The notes: generated by a model not told the origin, from the letters alone. A stretch of 64,000 nucleotides of DNA from Bog-756 sp963835465 (GCA_963835465.1 CAWIFR010000006.1:434001-498000), one strand, 5' to 3'. Shown: positions 26,449 through 34,927, counted from the stretch's first letter. Translations and numbers: made by a program.

Positions 26449-26469
26449 TCGGCGGCCCGACGGCCGCGG

Positions 26470-27030
26470 TCAGATCCCGTTGGGCCGGCAGCCACCGGCC
26501 GGCCAACCCCACACGGCGAGCACGCCCGCAGGGAGGGTGACCGGACAGGGCGTGCCGGGACCCGTGTTGCCGGCGGCGTAGGCCGTCCAGGGGCCGCCCG
26601 CCGGCTGCCGGAACACGTAGTACGAGCCTTCGTCCTGGGAGGAGACCTGGGCCTGCGATGGCTGGGCACCCTCGGGGACCGGAGCGGGCACGAGCCGGGC
26701 TGCGGCCCACTTGGTGCCCGTCGTCTTGTCCAGCCCGTAGTAGGTGAGGCCCGGGGCCAGTCCGCTGAACTGGGCCGCGGGGATGTTCTGGAGCGTGCTG
26801 GCCGCCGTCACCAGCTCCGTGCGGATCTGGTCGGTCACCGGCAGGTTGGTGGCAGTGCTCGACCCCGCCCCGGTGGTCGGCGACCCGGTCGCGGTCGCGC
26901 TCGTGCTGGTGACCGACGGCATGGTCGTGGTGCTCGTCGTGGTGGCCGGGCCGGCCGAGTTCGAACACGCCGCCAGGGTCAGCGGGCCCAGCACCAGCAC
27001 GGCCCCAACCATCCATCCTCTGCCCGTCAC
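26470..27030 (-). CDS. putative lipoprotein, unknown
   Basis: 186 residues from GTG at 27030. Type II signal peptide with lipobox LTLAAC, then a Thr/Ser-rich linker (TTTSTTTMPSVTSTSATATG) and a soluble domain with LTYYGLDKTTGTKWAAARLVP and SYYVFRQPAGGPWTAYAAG. Likely membrane-anchored on the outer face. Two further Cys (TPCPV, GGCRPNG) near the end could form a disulfide. The start at 27030 is preferred because it places the hydrophobic segment at the N-terminus; a start at 27147 would bury it. Just downstream of the secreted repeat protein. Confidence 0.7.
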   Translation of the reverse strand: MTGRGWMVGAVLVLGPLTLAACSNSAGPATTTSTTTMPSVTSTSATATGSPTTGAGSSTATNLPVTDQIRTELVTAASTLQNIPAAQFSGLAPGLTYYGLDKTTGTKWAAARLVPAPVPEGAQPSQAQVSSQDEGSYYVFRQPAGGPWTAYAAGNTGPGTPCPVTLPAGVLAVWGWPAGGCRPNGI

Positions 27031-27159
27031 AACTCGCTCCGATCCTTGGGGGCTCCGCCCCGACGGGGACCGTGAGAGGTGTCCGCCGTCCCGTCTCGGA
27101 GGGAACGCTACCGCTCCGGTCCATCGGCACGGGGAACCCGGGGGCATGGCCGACGGTGT

Positions 27160-28908
27160 TCAGCCGGCCATGCCCACCACCGGTTGGTTCAGGTGGACGG
27201 CGCCGGTCGAACCCTCGAAGGGGGCGTCGCCGAAGGCGAAGATGCCGCCATCACTGGCCACCAGCCAGTAGCCGTGGCCGTCGGGGCTGGCGGCCATGCC
27301 CACGATGGGACGGTTGAGCCGGATGCTCCCGGTGGAGCCGAAGAAGCCGGCGTCGCCGAAGGCGAAGATGCCGCCATCACTGGCCACCAGCCAGTAGCCG
27401 TGGCCGTCGGGGGTGGCGGTCATGCCCACGATCGGGGCGTTGAGATGGGTGGCCCCGGTCGACCCGAAAAAGCGCGCGTCACCAAACGAGAACACGCCGC
27501 CGTCGGAGGCCACCAGCCAGTAGCCGCCGTCGTCGGGGGTGGCGGCCATGCCCACGATGGGACGGTTGAGCCGGATGCTCCCGGTGGAGCCGAAGAAGCC
27601 GGCGTCACCGAAGGCGAAGATGCCGCCGTCACTGGCCACCAGCCAGTAGCCGTGGCCGTCGGGGGTGGCGGCCATGCCCACGATCGGGGCGTTGAGAGGA
27701 GTGGCCCCGGTCGACCCGAAAAAGCCTGCGTCACCAAACGAGAACACGCCGCCGTCGGAGGCCACCAGCCAGTAGCCGCCGTCGTCGGGGGTGGCGGCCA
27801 TGCCCACGATGGGTCGGTTCAGGTGCATGCCACCGGTCGATCCCAGAAACGGCCGGCAGAAGGCGAAGACACCACCGTCCGACGCCACCATCCGGTACCC
27901 CACACCCGGGGTGCAGGGCACAGGTCCGCCGGTCTGCCGGGCCTGACCGGAGCCAGGGTCGATCATCAGGGACGACTCGTCCACCGCCTCGAAGGCACTG
28001 GCCGGCACCTGCTTCAGTTCGGCGATGAGCGAGGACGGCCACCCGGCGTCGGCGGTGCCCCCGAAGTACCAGTTGGAGCCGTTGTCCGCCACGATGAGCC
28101 CGTAGTGCTGCATCGCCCGCAGGACCACCTGGGCCTGCGCCGAGTAGGTGGAGATGTTGAAGCCGGCGTCGAGCCGGAACCGGGCCCCCATGGGCGGCAG
28201 GTTGGGGTTCGCCGCGCTCCCCGCCTCATGTCGGGCAGGCCAGAGGAACGAGGTGTCGGTGGCCTGGGCGGTCATACGGATGGCGTGGGTGATCGAGCCC
28301 GACTGCACCTCGTCGTACCGTACGAGGCCGGGGAGGATGGGCAGACCCGCAGCGTCGGCCGAGGTCCAGCCCGACGGCCGCAGGGCATTCGAGTCGAGGC
28401 TCCACACCGCCCCCGAGTCGGCGGTGGCCGCCGATCCGTTGGACCGGGCGTTGTCGAGCTCGTAGAGGGTGCAGGTGGCCGGGTTGACCATCAGGGCGTG
28501 ACGGTCGCCGGTCGACTGCGATCCTCCCTCGATGGGTGTGTCGGTCCCAAAGGGGTAGGGGCCGGGGTCGCTCTCGGACGCGTAGAGGAACGTGGGGGTG
28601 ACGACGGGGTGGTCGGGGGAGACCACGGCATAGGGCATGCCGTACGGGTTGGAGGGATCGCCCGACGGCCCGAAATCAGGGTGCAGGTTGGTCGTGGCAC
28701 TGCGCATGCTGGTCATCCACGCGGCACTGTGACTGTCGACCGGCAACGACGAGATGTCCGTGTTCCACACGTTGTCGGCAGGAAACATCGGACAACCGGC
28801 AGCTCCGGGCAGCGGCGTGCCCGCCGAGGCCGACACCCCTGGAGCGACGGCGCCCAGCCCTACGACGATCAGGGCCAGCACGAGCCCCGCCGCCACCCGT
28901 GTCCTCAA
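27160..28908 (-). CDS. secreted protein with N-terminal unknown domain and 42-residue repeats
   Basis: 582 residues. TTG start at 28908, preceded by GGGGGA at a 6-nt distance. Signal peptide MRTRVAAGLVLALIVVGLG with cleavage near VSASA. Residues about 35-330 are a conserved secreted domain (CPMFPADNVWNTDISSLPVD, HPDFGPSGDPSNPYGMPY, GDRHALMVN, HAIRMTAQATDTSFLWPARH, RLDAGFNISTYSAQAQVVLRAMQHYGLI, DNGSNWYF) whose activity I do not know; the conserved DRHALMV and Asp/Asn residues could bind a sugar or metal. The rest is tandem repeats beginning GYWLVASDGGIFAFGDAGFF. The repeat arm probably forms blades of a beta-propeller or fibre at the cell surface. Confidence 0.8.
   Translation of the reverse strand: MRTRVAAGLVLALIVVGLGAVAPGVSASAGTPLPGAAGCPMFPADNVWNTDISSLPVDSHSAAWMTSMRSATTNLHPDFGPSGDPSNPYGMPYAVVSPDHPVVTPTFLYASESDPGPYPFGTDTPIEGGSQSTGDRHALMVNPATCTLYELDNARSNGSAATADSGAVWSLDSNALRPSGWTSADAAGLPILPGLVRYDEVQSGSITHAIRMTAQATDTSFLWPARHEAGSAANPNLPPMGARFRLDAGFNISTYSAQAQVVLRAMQHYGLIVADNGSNWYFGGTADAGWPSSLIAELKQVPASAFEAVDESSLMIDPGSGQARQTGGPVPCTPGVGYRMVASDGGVFAFCRPFLGSTGGMHLNRPIVGMAATPDDGGYWLVASDGGVFSFGDAGFFGSTGATPLNAPIVGMAATPDGHGYWLVASDGGIFAFGDAGFFGSTGSIRLNRPIVGMAATPDDGGYWLVASDGGVFSFGDARFFGSTGATHLNAPIVGMTATPDGHGYWLVASDGGIFAFGDAGFFGSTGSIRLNRPIVGMAASPDGHGYWLVASDGGIFAFGDAPFEGSTGAVHLNQPVVGMAG
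27175..27905 (-). repeat. 126-bp coding tandem repeats, alternating in type
   Basis: Anchor sequence CACGAT occurs at 27301, 27427, 27553, 27679 and 27805, an exact 126-bp (42-codon) step. Units 1, 3 and 5 read CCCACGATGGGNCGGTT and units 2 and 4 CCCACGATCGGGGCGTT, so copies two steps apart are nearly identical (252-bp super-repeat). Partial units flank both ends. Encoded consensus: GYWLVASDGG(I/V)F then FGDAGFFGSTG, then (L)N(R/A)PIVGMAATPDG. Confidence 0.85.
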
Positions 28909-29042
28909 CGGTCGTCCCCCATCACCTGCCCGACCCCACCGTACTGCGTCCTTGGTGGCCTACGACACCCCGAAGTCGTGATTCGGTGGGCCACTCGGGG
29001 CACAATGCGCAGCACGAGGCGCAGGCGAATGGAAGGTGGAGC

Positions 29043-29123
29043 ATGGCTGGCTACGACAATGGGATCGACGGGCACCCTTCCCCGGGCCTCGGCAACAGGC
29101 CGGCCGGGGGGATCCTGGCGTGA
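29043..29123 (+). CDS. possible 26-residue leader peptide coupled to nitroreductase
   Basis: ATG at 29043 with GGAAGGTGG upstream encodes MAGYDNGIDGHPSPGLGNRP plus six residues and stops at TGA overlapping the GTG of the nitroreductase gene (GTGA). No family. A strong ribosome site and the exact overlap suggest translation coupling; it may instead be chance. Confidence 0.3.
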   Translation: MAGYDNGIDGHPSPGLGNRPAGGILA

Positions 29124-29782
29124 GCGCACCGACCAGCGACGTCTGGGCCGTGATGTCGACGGCCCGGACGATCCGCCGCTTCACCGACCGGCCCGTCGAT
29201 GATGCCACCCTCGCCCGGTGCCTCCAGGCCGCCACCTGGGCCCCATCGGGGGCCAACGCACAGGGTTGGCGGTTCATCGTGCTCCGGTCCCCCGAGCAGC
29301 GGGCCGTGGTGTCCCTGGCCGCCGCCCAGGCCTTGGAGGTCATCGAGCCGGTCTACGGCATGACCCGACCCACCGACGATGACGACAGTCGGCGGGCGCG
29401 TTCCAACCGCGCCACCTACGAGATCCACGACCGGGCGGGTGAGTTCACCTCGGTGCTGTTCACCCAGAAGCGGTACCCGACCGCCTCAGAACTGCTCCTC
29501 GGGGGCTCGATCTTCCCGGCGATGGAGAACTTCCTCCTGGCCGCCCGCGCCCTCGGTCTCGGGGCCTGTCTGACCAGTTGGGCCTCCTACGGGGGCGAGC
29601 CGCTGCTCCGCCGGGCCGTCGGGGTCCCCGATGACTGGATGCTGGCCGGGCATGTCGTCGTCGGATGGCCCCGGGGCCACCACGGCCCGGTCCGTCGCCG
29701 CCCTCTCGACGAGGTCGTCTCCCTCGACCACTGGGACGGTCCGGCCAGCAGCATCCTCGACGCAGACCCACCCACCGGCTGA
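29120..29782 (+). CDS. nitroreductase family protein
   Basis: 220 residues, FMN-dependent nitroreductase fold. The start STARTIRRFTDRPVDDATLARCLQAATWAPSGANAQGWRFIV holds the FMN-phosphate Arg residues (RTIRRF) and the PSGxN/Q motif; LLLAARALGLGACLTSW is the second conserved segment, and GHVVVGWPRGHHGP the last. NAD(P)H:acceptor reductase of unknown substrate. GTG at 29120 overlaps the stop of a short upstream reading frame. Confidence 0.85.
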   Translation: MSAPTSDVWAVMSTARTIRRFTDRPVDDATLARCLQAATWAPSGANAQGWRFIVLRSPEQRAVVSLAAAQALEVIEPVYGMTRPTDDDDSRRARSNRATYEIHDRAGEFTSVLFTQKRYPTASELLLGGSIFPAMENFLLAARALGLGACLTSWASYGGEPLLRRAVGVPDDWMLAGHVVVGWPRGHHGPVRRRPLDEVVSLDHWDGPASSILDADPPTG

Positions 29783-29942
29783 GTGCACCGCCGGGGCCCG
29801 CGGCGAACCGACCCTCGTGGTCCTGTCGGTCACGGCCCCCGCCCCAGTCCGATCGGGATGACGCCGGTTGGACCACGATGGGTAGACAGACCGTCCGGGC
29901 GGACCCACCGGCCTCCGGGGTCCTCGCTCAGGAGCCAGCCCC

Positions 29943-30233
29943 TCAGGTGCGCGAATCGACGAGAAGCTTCAACAGCTCCCCGATCGGCTGCTGCCGGCCC
30001 ACCGCCTCACCCAAAGGGGCATCCAACTGGATGCGGTAGCGGTTTCGCCGGCCCTCCTTCTGCTTGGCCACGTAGCCGCCCGAGATGAGGTCGTCGATGA
30101 TGGCGAAGGCGCTCCGCTCGGTGATGTTCACCGTGGAGGCGACATCTCGGAGGCGTATCCCCGGATCGTGGGCGATGCAGACGAGCACGCGGGCGTGATT
30201 GGTCAGGAAGCTCCATTTGGCCATCGAGGTCAC
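29943..30233 (-). CDS. winged-helix transcriptional regulator (MarR/ArsR-like)
   Basis: 96 residues beginning (MTS)MAKWSFLTNHARVLVCIAHDPGIRLRDVASTVNITERSAFAIIDDLISGGYVAKQKEGRRNRYRI. This is a complete winged helix with recognition helix TERSAFAIIDDL and wing KEGRRNRY; no extra ligand domain. GTG 30233 or ATG 30224 may start. Divergent from the membrane protein at 30427; the AT-rich gap 30234-30290 probably holds its operator. Confidence 0.75.
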   Translation of the reverse strand: MTSMAKWSFLTNHARVLVCIAHDPGIRLRDVASTVNITERSAFAIIDDLISGGYVAKQKEGRRNRYRIQLDAPLGEAVGRQQPIGELLKLLVDSRT

Positions 30234-30426
30234 GGGGATATACTAGATCGGCTATTCACGAATTACATTGCTAGTTTCTTCCAGCCGGTGTAGGGTCGGT
30301 CCAGTGGGCGGTGGACCTGGTCGATCGCCACGACACAAAGAGCCGGTCGACTCGCCCTCGTGGCACCTCGCCTGGGCCGGTGCACCATGCCCCGGTCCTC
30401 CCTCTACGTGAGAGGAGTCCCGGACA

Positions 30427-31020
30427 GTGCAGCGCAGGACATTCGACTCCCTCGTCAGTGCCGCCGGACTGCTACTGGTCGTGGTCATGCTCATCGCCGG
30501 GGGCCTGCTGACCTGGACGAGCACCTACATCAACAACGAGGTCCACTCCCAGCTGGCCGCCCAGCAGATCCGCTTCCCGGCGGCCACCAGCCCAGCGGTG
30601 GCCGCCCCCGAGTTCCAGGCCATGCGCCAGTACGGGGGCCAGCTGATGACCACGGGCGCCCAGGCCGAGGTCTACGCCGACCACTTCATCGCCAACCATC
30701 TGAAAGTGATCGGCGGAGGCCAGACCTACGCCCAGCTGTCGGCGGCATCGATCGCCCAACCGACCAACGCCAAATTGGCGGCCCAGGTCGAGACGGTGTT
30801 CAAGGGTGAGACACTCCGGGGTCTACTGCTGAATGCCTACGCCTTCGGAACCATGGGCATGATCGCGGGGATCGCCGCCGTAGTCGCCTTCGTTGCCGCC
30901 GGCCTCCTCCTCATCCTGTGCGTACTCGGCCTCCTCCACGCCCGACGGGTGTCGCCGGCCGAGGAACTCCTCCACGCCGACTCCGATACGCCTGTCGTGT
31001 TGGAGCCGCTTGCCAGCTGA
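30427..31020 (+). CDS. two-helix membrane protein, unknown
   Basis: 197 residues. Helix 1 (LVSAAGLLLVVVMLIAGGLL) and helix 2 (IAGIAAVVAFVAAGLLLILC) flank an exposed domain of about 115 residues (YINNEVHSQLAAQQIRFP ... QAEVYADHFIANHLKVIGGGQTYAQLS). This architecture is common in actinobacteria as an uncharacterised protein. GTG start at 30427; GAGAGGAGT about 8 nt upstream can act as ribosome site. Possibly controlled by the divergent HTH gene. Confidence 0.62.
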   Translation: MQRRTFDSLVSAAGLLLVVVMLIAGGLLTWTSTYINNEVHSQLAAQQIRFPAATSPAVAAPEFQAMRQYGGQLMTTGAQAEVYADHFIANHLKVIGGGQTYAQLSAASIAQPTNAKLAAQVETVFKGETLRGLLLNAYAFGTMGMIAGIAAVVAFVAAGLLLILCVLGLLHARRVSPAEELLHADSDTPVVLEPLAS

Positions 31021-31092
31021 ACCGATGACCAAAGCCACCGGCCCAGGTCGGCGGACCCACTGCTTGACTCCCCCATCAGAAAGAAGCTCCAG

Positions 31093-32133
31093 ATGAATGC
31101 GCTCGTGTACCGCGGACCCGACTCCAAGGCATGGGAGGAGGTGCCCAAGCCGACGATCGTGGCTGACACCGACGCCGTGGTGCGGGTCGACTGCACCACC
31201 ATCTGCGGCACCGACCTCCACATCCTGAAGGGCGACGTCCCGTCGGTCACCCCGGGACGGATACTGGGCCACGAAGCCGTCGGCACGGTGGACGCAGTGG
31301 GCGCCGCCGTGAAGAACCTGCGCGCCGGCGATCGGGTCCTGGTCTCCTGCATCACCGCCTGCGGGGCCTGCCGGTACTGCCGGGAGGGTCGCTACGGGCA
31401 GTGCCTGGGCGGAGGAGGCTGGATCCTCGGGAACGCCATCGACGGGACCCAGGCCGACTTCGTCCGGGTGCCCTTCGCCGACAACTCGACCTATCCGGTG
31501 CCCGTCGGCGTGTCCGACGAGTCCCTGCTGATGCTGGCGGACATCCTGCCCACGGCCTACGAGGTCGGCGTACTCAACGGTGGCGTGCGACCCGGGGACG
31601 TGGTGGCCGTGGTCGGGGCCGGACCCATCGGGCTGTCGGCCATTGTCGCCAGTCGGCTGTTCCACCCCTCGCACATCGTCGCCATCGATCTCGCCGACAG
31701 CCGGCTCGACGCGGCCAAGCAGTTCGGCGCCGACATCGTCATCAACAACGCAAAGGAGGACCCACTGCCGGCGATCCTCGAACTCACCGGCGGGCTCGGC
31801 GCCGATGTCTCCATCGAGGCCGTCGGGGTGCCGGCCACCTTCGAGTTGGCCACCACGCTCATCCGGCCCGGCGGGCACATCGCCAACATCGGTGTCCACG
31901 GGGAGCCGGTGACGTTGCACCTGGAAACGCTCTGGACCAAGGACGTGACCATCACCACGGGCCTCGTCGACACCTACTCGACGCCCACGCTCCTGCGGCT
32001 CATCGGCGGCAATCAGATCGACGCCGAGCAGTTCGTCACCCACCGGTACGGCTTCGACCAGTTCCTCGAGGCCTACGACACCTTCGCTCGGCCGGCGGAG
32101 ACCGGGGCCCTGAAGGTGGTCCTCAGCCGCTAG
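31093..32133 (+). CDS. zinc-dependent alcohol dehydrogenase (MDR family)
   Basis: 346 residues. Catalytic zinc ligands Cys in TTICGTDLHILKGD and His/Glu in GHEAVG; structural zinc Cys cluster CGACRYCREGRYGQC; Rossmann motif VVGAGPIGLSAI followed by AIDLADSR with Asp, indicating NAD. Oxidises an alcohol or reduces an aldehyde; the sequence resembles threonine/isopropanol-type dehydrogenases such as those acting on 2-propanol and butanediol. Preceded by the membrane protein gene (72 nt). A strong hairpin follows the stop. Confidence 0.88.
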   Translation: MNALVYRGPDSKAWEEVPKPTIVADTDAVVRVDCTTICGTDLHILKGDVPSVTPGRILGHEAVGTVDAVGAAVKNLRAGDRVLVSCITACGACRYCREGRYGQCLGGGGWILGNAIDGTQADFVRVPFADNSTYPVPVGVSDESLLMLADILPTAYEVGVLNGGVRPGDVVAVVGAGPIGLSAIVASRLFHPSHIVAIDLADSRLDAAKQFGADIVINNAKEDPLPAILELTGGLGADVSIEAVGVPATFELATTLIRPGGHIANIGVHGEPVTLHLETLWTKDVTITTGLVDTYSTPTLLRLIGGNQIDAEQFVTHRYGFDQFLEAYDTFARPAETGALKVVLSR

Positions 32134-32139
32134 GGCGGC

Positions 32140-32170
32140 CCGGTTCCACGGAACACGACCGTGGAACCGG
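32140..32170. terminator. 12-bp stem hairpin after alcohol dehydrogenase
   Basis: CCGGTTCCACGG - AACACGA - CCGTGGAACCGG: perfect 12-bp stem, 7-nt loop, 6 nt downstream of the adh stop. No T tract. Its 3' arm ends 8 nt before the next promoter. Confidence 0.6.
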
Positions 32171-32178
32171 CGTGTGAC

Positions 32179-32184
32179 TACGGT
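32179..32184 (+). promoter_or_regulatory. -10 element TACGGT, leaderless promoter
   Basis: TACGGT, 6 nt before the GTG at 32191. Confidence 0.4.
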
Positions 32185-32190
32185 GGATCC

Positions 32191-32624
32191 GTGACCACTT
32201 CCTGGCTGGATCGGCGGCAGGTGGGCCGGACCTGGTTCACGCTCGAGGCCCTCTACGTGGTCGCCATCACGTCGGTGGCGGTCATGGGGATGGCGGCAGG
32301 TCCCACCGGCTGCTCCTCGCGGTCGCCGCGCTGCTCGCCCTGCCCTGCGGGCTGGCGGCCATCATGGGGCTCTCTGTGCTGACCGGGCTGTTCAACTGGA
32401 TGGCGGCGGGCTTCTCCACGACCGCCATCAGCCAGAGCCGCGGGGGGTGCGACGTGTCCGGGCACTGCTGGTCGGCCACGACCGGGACACCGGTCGGAGC
32501 CAGGGGGTTCCTGTTCAGTGCCTGCGTGGTGCTGCTGTTCACCGCCGCCGCCCTGACCAACGTGCTCATCTTGCGGATCATCGTCCGCGGGCGGGCCCGG
32601 CGCCCCCCGCCCGCACCCGTCTGA
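32191..32624 (+). CDS. small membrane protein, unknown, one frameshift
   Basis: About 144 residues from a GTG. Three membrane segments after correction: FTLEALYVVAITSVAVMGM, LLLAVAALLALPCGLAAIMG and FLFSACVVLLFTAAALTNVLIL; a basic tail follows. The frame changes near 32300, between GMAAG and the second helix. No family recognised; an integral membrane protein with a short loop containing a CDVSGHC pair of Cys. Confidence 0.55.
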
Positions 32625-32682
32625 CGCCGCCGGCTGCGGTCCCCGCTCGGGTCCGGACGGCCCCGACCGCCCGCGGCATCCC

Positions 32683-34167
32683 TCAGGCGGGCGTAAGCGT
32701 GCCGCGCTCCAGGTGCACCTTGGTCCCGATGAATTCGGTGCCGACGACCTGGGCGGCCAGGTCGGGGTCCTCGGCCAGCGCCACGCAGCGACGGCCGTCA
32801 CTGGTGTCGCACACGGCCACCGTGCGGACCGGGGCCATGCCGTCGTAGGTGACGGTGTAGGTGGCCACCGTGGCCTCGCCGTCGTAACCGTCGATGGTCT
32901 CCACCACGTCGAGAACCCCTGTGGCAGCCTCGGCTTCGCTCCCCAGATCCTCCACCAACGCCGGCCGGCCGTCGGGGGTTCCCGTCCAGACCCCGATGCC
33001 CGGCTTGGTCAGGAGCCCGCTCACCGTCGTGACCACGCCGAGGGAACCGGGAGCGTCCCGGACGGCCCGGACCACCGGAACCAGCGACTGGAGGACGAAG
33101 TTGTTGAACGGCCCGCCGGCGAAGGCCATTCCCCCGGTGACCGTGGGGGTGGCGGTTGGGGCCAGGCCCAACATGCGCATCTGGACCCGCACCGCGGCCG
33201 GGAAGCAGCTGTACAGCTCCGTGATCTCGGCATCGGCCAGCGGCCGGCCGATGCGTTCGGCGGCCGCCTGGCCGAGGATCTCCATCGCCGGCCAGGTGTG
33301 GGGGGCCGACCGCCTGAGCAGGGAGACGGCGTGGCCGGACTCCAGACCGACCAGGGGAAAGACCCAGCGCTCAGTGGGTACCCCGAGCCGCCGCGCCGTA
33401 CCCACTGAGCAGAACAGCAACGCGGCGGCCTGGTTGACCATCCACTGGGTGGAGTGCCACTTGTTGTACGGGAAGGCCAGCGGGCGGTTGGCTGGCGAGG
33501 CCGTGGCGATCGCCCGGGCGTCCATCGGCTCGGGGAAGGCGGCGTCGGGGTTGGTCTGGGCCACCCGGTTGTAGCGGGCCCACAGGTCGGCCACCTCGGT
33601 CCGGTGCTCGGCCAGCGACCGGCCCTCGGCCACCCGAAGGGCGTTCTCGATCATGGCGTACTGCTGGACCGGATCCCAGAGGCGGTGGGTCACCTCGACC
33701 GGCTCCATGAGGGGTCCCTCTCGACGTCGGATCTCGTCGGGTTCCGCGCCGGGCTGCTCGGTCTCCTGTGCCGGCCGCCCCGCCCGCTCCCGGTCCCGGT
33801 CCCACCGCTTCGCCTCCCCACCCACCACGACGGCCACGTCGGACGCGCCCGCGGCGACCGCGCCCAGGGCGTCGTTGATCAGGCTCTGCTGAGGGATGCC
33901 CAGCTCTGCCAGATGGGTCCGGACCGAGGTCGCGCCGACACGTTCGGCGACCAGCCGGCCCGGGTCGGGATACCCCCAACTCCCCTGGGGCACGGCGATC
34001 CGGTCCACCCGGCCAAGGATCCCCGCCGGTCCGGCGTCGGCCCCCGCAGCCTCGAGGGCCTGGGCCATGGTCTCGGTCGCCTCGGCGTCGGCGCTGGCCA
34101 CCCCCACGCCGATCAGGACCGGGGTCCGTGGATCGATGGCGCCAGAGGCCGGTCGGGTCGCGGTCAC
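32683..34167 (-). CDS. thiolase-like acetyl-CoA acetyltransferase family protein
   Basis: 494 residues. Thiolase superfamily by overall pattern (TPVLIGVGVASADAE, LINDALGAVAAGASDVAVVVGG, DADAEITELYSCFPAAVRVQMRMLGL, MAFAGGPFNNFVLQSLV). The place of the N-terminal nucleophile Cys aligns with a Gly or Pro (ELGIPQQSLI), so usual thiolytic chemistry is doubtful; a Cys occurs in YSCFPA. A C-terminal domain of about 110 residues (IGVWTGTPDG... ATYTVTYDGMAPV) is OB-like as in SCP-x/DUF35-related proteins. Similar mycobacterial proteins are annotated acetyltransferases without a proven reaction. GTG start overlaps the stop of the DUF4031 gene. Confidence 0.75.
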   Translation of the reverse strand: MTATRPASGAIDPRTPVLIGVGVASADAEATETMAQALEAAGADAGPAGILGRVDRIAVPQGSWGYPDPGRLVAERVGATSVRTHLAELGIPQQSLINDALGAVAAGASDVAVVVGGEAKRWDRDRERAGRPAQETEQPGAEPDEIRRREGPLMEPVEVTHRLWDPVQQYAMIENALRVAEGRSLAEHRTEVADLWARYNRVAQTNPDAAFPEPMDARAIATASPANRPLAFPYNKWHSTQWMVNQAAALLFCSVGTARRLGVPTERWVFPLVGLESGHAVSLLRRSAPHTWPAMEILGQAAAERIGRPLADAEITELYSCFPAAVRVQMRMLGLAPTATPTVTGGMAFAGGPFNNFVLQSLVPVVRAVRDAPGSLGVVTTVSGLLTKPGIGVWTGTPDGRPALVEDLGSEAEAATGVLDVVETIDGYDGEATVATYTVTYDGMAPVRTVAVCDTSDGRRCVALAEDPDLAAQVVGTEFIGTKVHLERGTLTPA

Positions 34168-34490
34168 CGGCTATACCTCACGCCCCGGGGGGGGCGCGGG
34201 GAGCTCCCCGTCGGAGCGGCGGTACGGCGCTCCCGCATCATCCGCCCGACCTGGCGCCAGGTCACCGGGACCGCCCCGAGGTCGAGGGCCTGCCGTCGGG
34301 CGCGGTCGGGCACGTCGTAGTGGGCCTGGTGGGGTCGGCCCTCTTTGTGCTGGAACCACTCCCGCCGCATACCCAGGCGGGCGGCGAAGTCGTGCAGCTC
34401 CTCGTCGGTGTCGGCCACCAGATGGGACCACCGGTCGTCGACCGGGCCGAGTCGGGCCGGTTGGCGCCAGTCGTCGAGGTAGACGGTCAT
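34164..34490 (-). CDS. DUF4031 domain protein
   Basis: 108 residues: MTVYLDDWRQPARLGPVDDRW, HLVADTDEELHDFAARLGMRREWFQ, HYDVPDRARRQALDLGAVPVTWRQVGRMM. This is the DUF4031 pattern, a small cytoplasmic protein of unknown function found widely in actinobacteria. Lies between rhodanese and thiolase-like genes, overlapping the latter by 4 nt (GTGA). Confidence 0.8.
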   Translation of the reverse strand: MTVYLDDWRQPARLGPVDDRWSHLVADTDEELHDFAARLGMRREWFQHKEGRPHQAHYDVPDRARRQALDLGAVPVTWRQVGRMMRERRTAAPTGSSPRPPRGVRYSR

Positions 34491-34516
34491 CGGAGGTCTC
34501 GAACCGATTCCAGGGA

Positions 34517-34867
34517 TCAGATGATCCGACCCGGGTCGCCCGACCCACTGACCACGGGAAAGCCGTCCGCCTCCCAGGCAAGCATGCCGCCGCCGACATT
34601 GCGGACGTCGTAACCCGCCTCGGCCAGGGCCCCGGCCACTGCCGCCGAGCGGCCGCCCACCCGGCAGATGCACACGACGGTCCGGTCCGAGGGGATCTCG
34701 GCCGTTCGGTCCGCCACGAGGCCCATGGCCACGTGCACGGCCTCGGGGGCATGCCCGGCACTCCACTCATCGTCCTCACGGACATCGAGCAGGAAGGCGC
34801 CCAACTCGAGCAACAGGCGGGCGGCTGCCGGGTCGATGTCCATCACGGGGCAAGGGTCCGAGGTCAC
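34517..34867 (-). CDS. rhodanese-like domain protein
   Basis: About 116 residues. ARLLLELGAFLLDVREDDEWSAGHAPEAVHVAMG and the active-site loop VCICRVGGRSAAVA, with the loop Cys in CRVGGRS (six-residue loop), are typical of single-domain rhodaneses that carry sulfane sulfur. Several starts are possible: GTG at 34900 or 34867, ATG at 34843; 34867 is an arbitrary middle choice because no ribosome site decides. Confidence 0.8.
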   Translation of the reverse strand: MTSDPCPVMDIDPAAARLLLELGAFLLDVREDDEWSAGHAPEAVHVAMGLVADRTAEIPSDRTVVCICRVGGRSAAVAGALAEAGYDVRNVGGGMLAWEADGFPVVSGSGDPGRII

Positions 34868-34927
34868 CGCATCACGGTACCGGACCGAGGCGCCGGTCAC
34901 CCCGCGCCGTGCGGCTCGAGGTCCGGG

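Noticed and set aside
27175..27905. Regular repeats considered as a CRISPR array
   Set aside because: The 126-bp unit has no separate spacers, is an exact multiple of three and encodes a well-known protein repeat.
27079..29202. 707-codon open frame on the plus strand
   Set aside because: It is the antisense of the secreted repeat protein; its repeats merely mirror those codons, and its composition (Gly/His/Arg/Val) is that of GC-rich shadow frames.
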